Assembly (NCBI RefSeq): GCF_001753245.1
Contig: NZ_CP017415.1
Span: forward strand, 2,722,040 to 2,786,039
Length of the DNA stretch: 64,000 bases
Origin: Acidihalobacter yilgarnensis
GTDB taxonomy: Bacteria > Pseudomonadota > Gammaproteobacteria > DSM-5130 > Acidihalobacteraceae
Direction: 5' to 3'
A model generated the notes under the pieces. That model was not told the DNA's origin. It saw nothing but the letters and a program-made list of their open reading frames with translations, and ran no database searches. Made by a program: the position numbers and the translations under genes. How positions within the stretch are numbered: position 1 is the first letter of the stretch; every line of letters starts with the position of its first letter. This document shows positions 63,143 to 64,000 of the stretch, piece after piece.

Positions 63143-63832
63143 TTACATACCATGCTTGATACCTGCACGTACCAGCCACCAGTTGACCGGATAAGAGGTC
63201 ATGAATCCGATTGTCATCCCGATCTGCATCATGAACCAGAACAACGGATTTGCTGCATCGAGACCTCCTGGGAACCAGGCCATCTGCACCAGTGCCATCC
63301 AACCGAAGAGCCCCACTTCAAAAGCGATGAGCGAGAAGGTGTCGGCCTTGAGTGCCTTGCTGAAGGCTCGCCAGCGGTTAGATTCCCCCATGGCTCGAAT
63401 CGGCAAATATTGAAACAGAATGCCGATTACGTAGGCTAGACTGAAATCGAAGAAGTACGATGTCAGCAATGTGGAGCCGAACAACGTCAGGCCACTCAAA
63501 TAAAGTCCTGTATCAGATACGATGTCACCAAGTGTACAGCCGCTTCCACAATGCGTCGTGGAGATGAAAACACCTTGCCAGAACGGTTTTTCCCCGCTGT
63601 GGTGATGTGTGCCAGCAGCGGCACTTGCCATTTTCGGTACACGTCCGAATTTGAGATAGGCCCACCAACCAAGTGGCCCCATGTAAAGGCCGGTAATCGG
63701 CCATGCGATCTCCATGATCTTCATCTGCTGCCGCCGCCCGTTAACAATGTCCACCACGATAACGATCGCTGATACTAGGCCGAAAGCCAGCGCGATCCAT
63801 GCCAGCCAAACCAAAGTACTTGGTTGTAACAT
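63143..63832 (-). CDS. DUF4396 membrane protein
   Basis: About 229 residues with four or five hydrophobic helices (LVWLAWIALAFGLVSAIVIVVDIV, SGLTLFGSTLLTSYFF, AFEVGLFGWMALVQMAWF, MQIGMTIGFMTSYPVNWWLV). The hallmark THCGSGCTLGDIVSD with two cysteines lies at about residues 94-108, after the short His-rich segment THHHSGE. The function of DUF4396 is unknown; the Cys/His pattern suggests metal contact. I chose the ATG at 63832 with GGGGGAG upstream. It lies past the IS21 relic and is on the opposite strand from the sulfur genes. Confidence 0.8.
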   Translation of the reverse strand: MLQPSTLVWLAWIALAFGLVSAIVIVVDIVNGRRQQMKIMEIAWPITGLYMGPLGWWAYLKFGRVPKMASAAAGTHHHSGEKPFWQGVFISTTHCGSGCTLGDIVSDTGLYLSGLTLFGSTLLTSYFFDFSLAYVIGILFQYLPIRAMGESNRWRAFSKALKADTFSLIAFEVGLFGWMALVQMAWFPGGLDAANPLFWFMMQIGMTIGFMTSYPVNWWLVRAGIKHGM

Positions 63833-64000
63833 CGTCTCCCCCAAAAAATGATGCGTACTGTAGGGCCACACAACACAATCAGCGTATGACCAACGCCAAA
63901 CGTGTGTTCAGGCCATTGTGAATGGCCTCATCATGCCGTTATCTTCTTCTTGCTCGGAGGATACGGCAAAGTCGCGACATATAAGGATACTGGTGTTTGT

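Overview
The window is a GC-rich bacterial chromosome segment with core gene order typical of Gammaproteobacteria: mrdA-rodA-mltB-rlpA-dacA-dat-ybeD-lipB-lipA, lptD-surA-pdxA-rsmA-apaG-apaH, and recA-recX-alaS-lysC-csrA-tRNA-Ser-tRNA-Arg. The layout and the sulfur-related accessory genes resemble sulfur-oxidising Chromatiales (Acidihalobacter- or Thioalkalivibrio-like). That placement is an inference; no taxonomic marker here fixes the genus.

Layout. 1-7 kb: a PatB-type C-S lyase, a small lipoprotein, a GNAT acetyltransferase, a two-gene betaine-lipid pathway (btaB, btaA) with a candidate Pho box and -10 upstream, an AI-2E family permease, a Raf-kinase-inhibitor-like protein and a RibD-type reductase. 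7-12.4 kb: an envelope-sensing cluster (periplasmic coiled-coil protein, histidine kinase, response regulator, PepSY protein, glycine-zipper protein) and small envelope proteins. 12.5-20 kb: MFS transporter, PAP2 phosphatase, a GT39-type glycosyltransferase overlapping amgK-murU (peptidoglycan recycling), an OmpA-like protein and YdcF. 20-32 kb: a GGDEF-EAL protein, then lipoate synthesis and the cell-elongation operon, then ppa. 32-43 kb: adk, the lptD-surA-pdxA-rsmA block, a tal-pgl-glk sugar block, then apaG, a methyltransferase and apaH. 43-52 kb: EamA-type exporter, two tRNAs, csrA, lysC, alaS, recX, recA, thpR, pncC.

52-64 kb is accessory. It holds a ferritin-like protein, a RES/Xre toxin-antitoxin pair, a truncated amino-acid permease and a probable ISL3 transposase fragment. 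It then holds a sulfur/persulfide locus: an ArsR-rhodanese regulator, an ETHE1-type metallo-hydrolase, an MFS transporter and an SQR-like flavoprotein. The regulator is split by a complete IS21-family element with a perfect 8-bp target duplication (GGCAAGCA); removing the element and one copy of the duplication restores the frame exactly. A decayed relative of the same element lies at 62.6-63.05 kb, before a DUF4396 membrane protein.

Six genes (patB, the glycine-zipper gene, dat, rsmA, pgl, the SQR-like gene) each carry a frameshift explained by one missing base in a G/C run of 5-7. A near-essential gene such as rsmA is among them, so I read these mainly as homopolymer sequencing errors. I give the restored coordinates for each. 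A seventh frameshift (GNAT, about 1680) does not lie in a G/C run.
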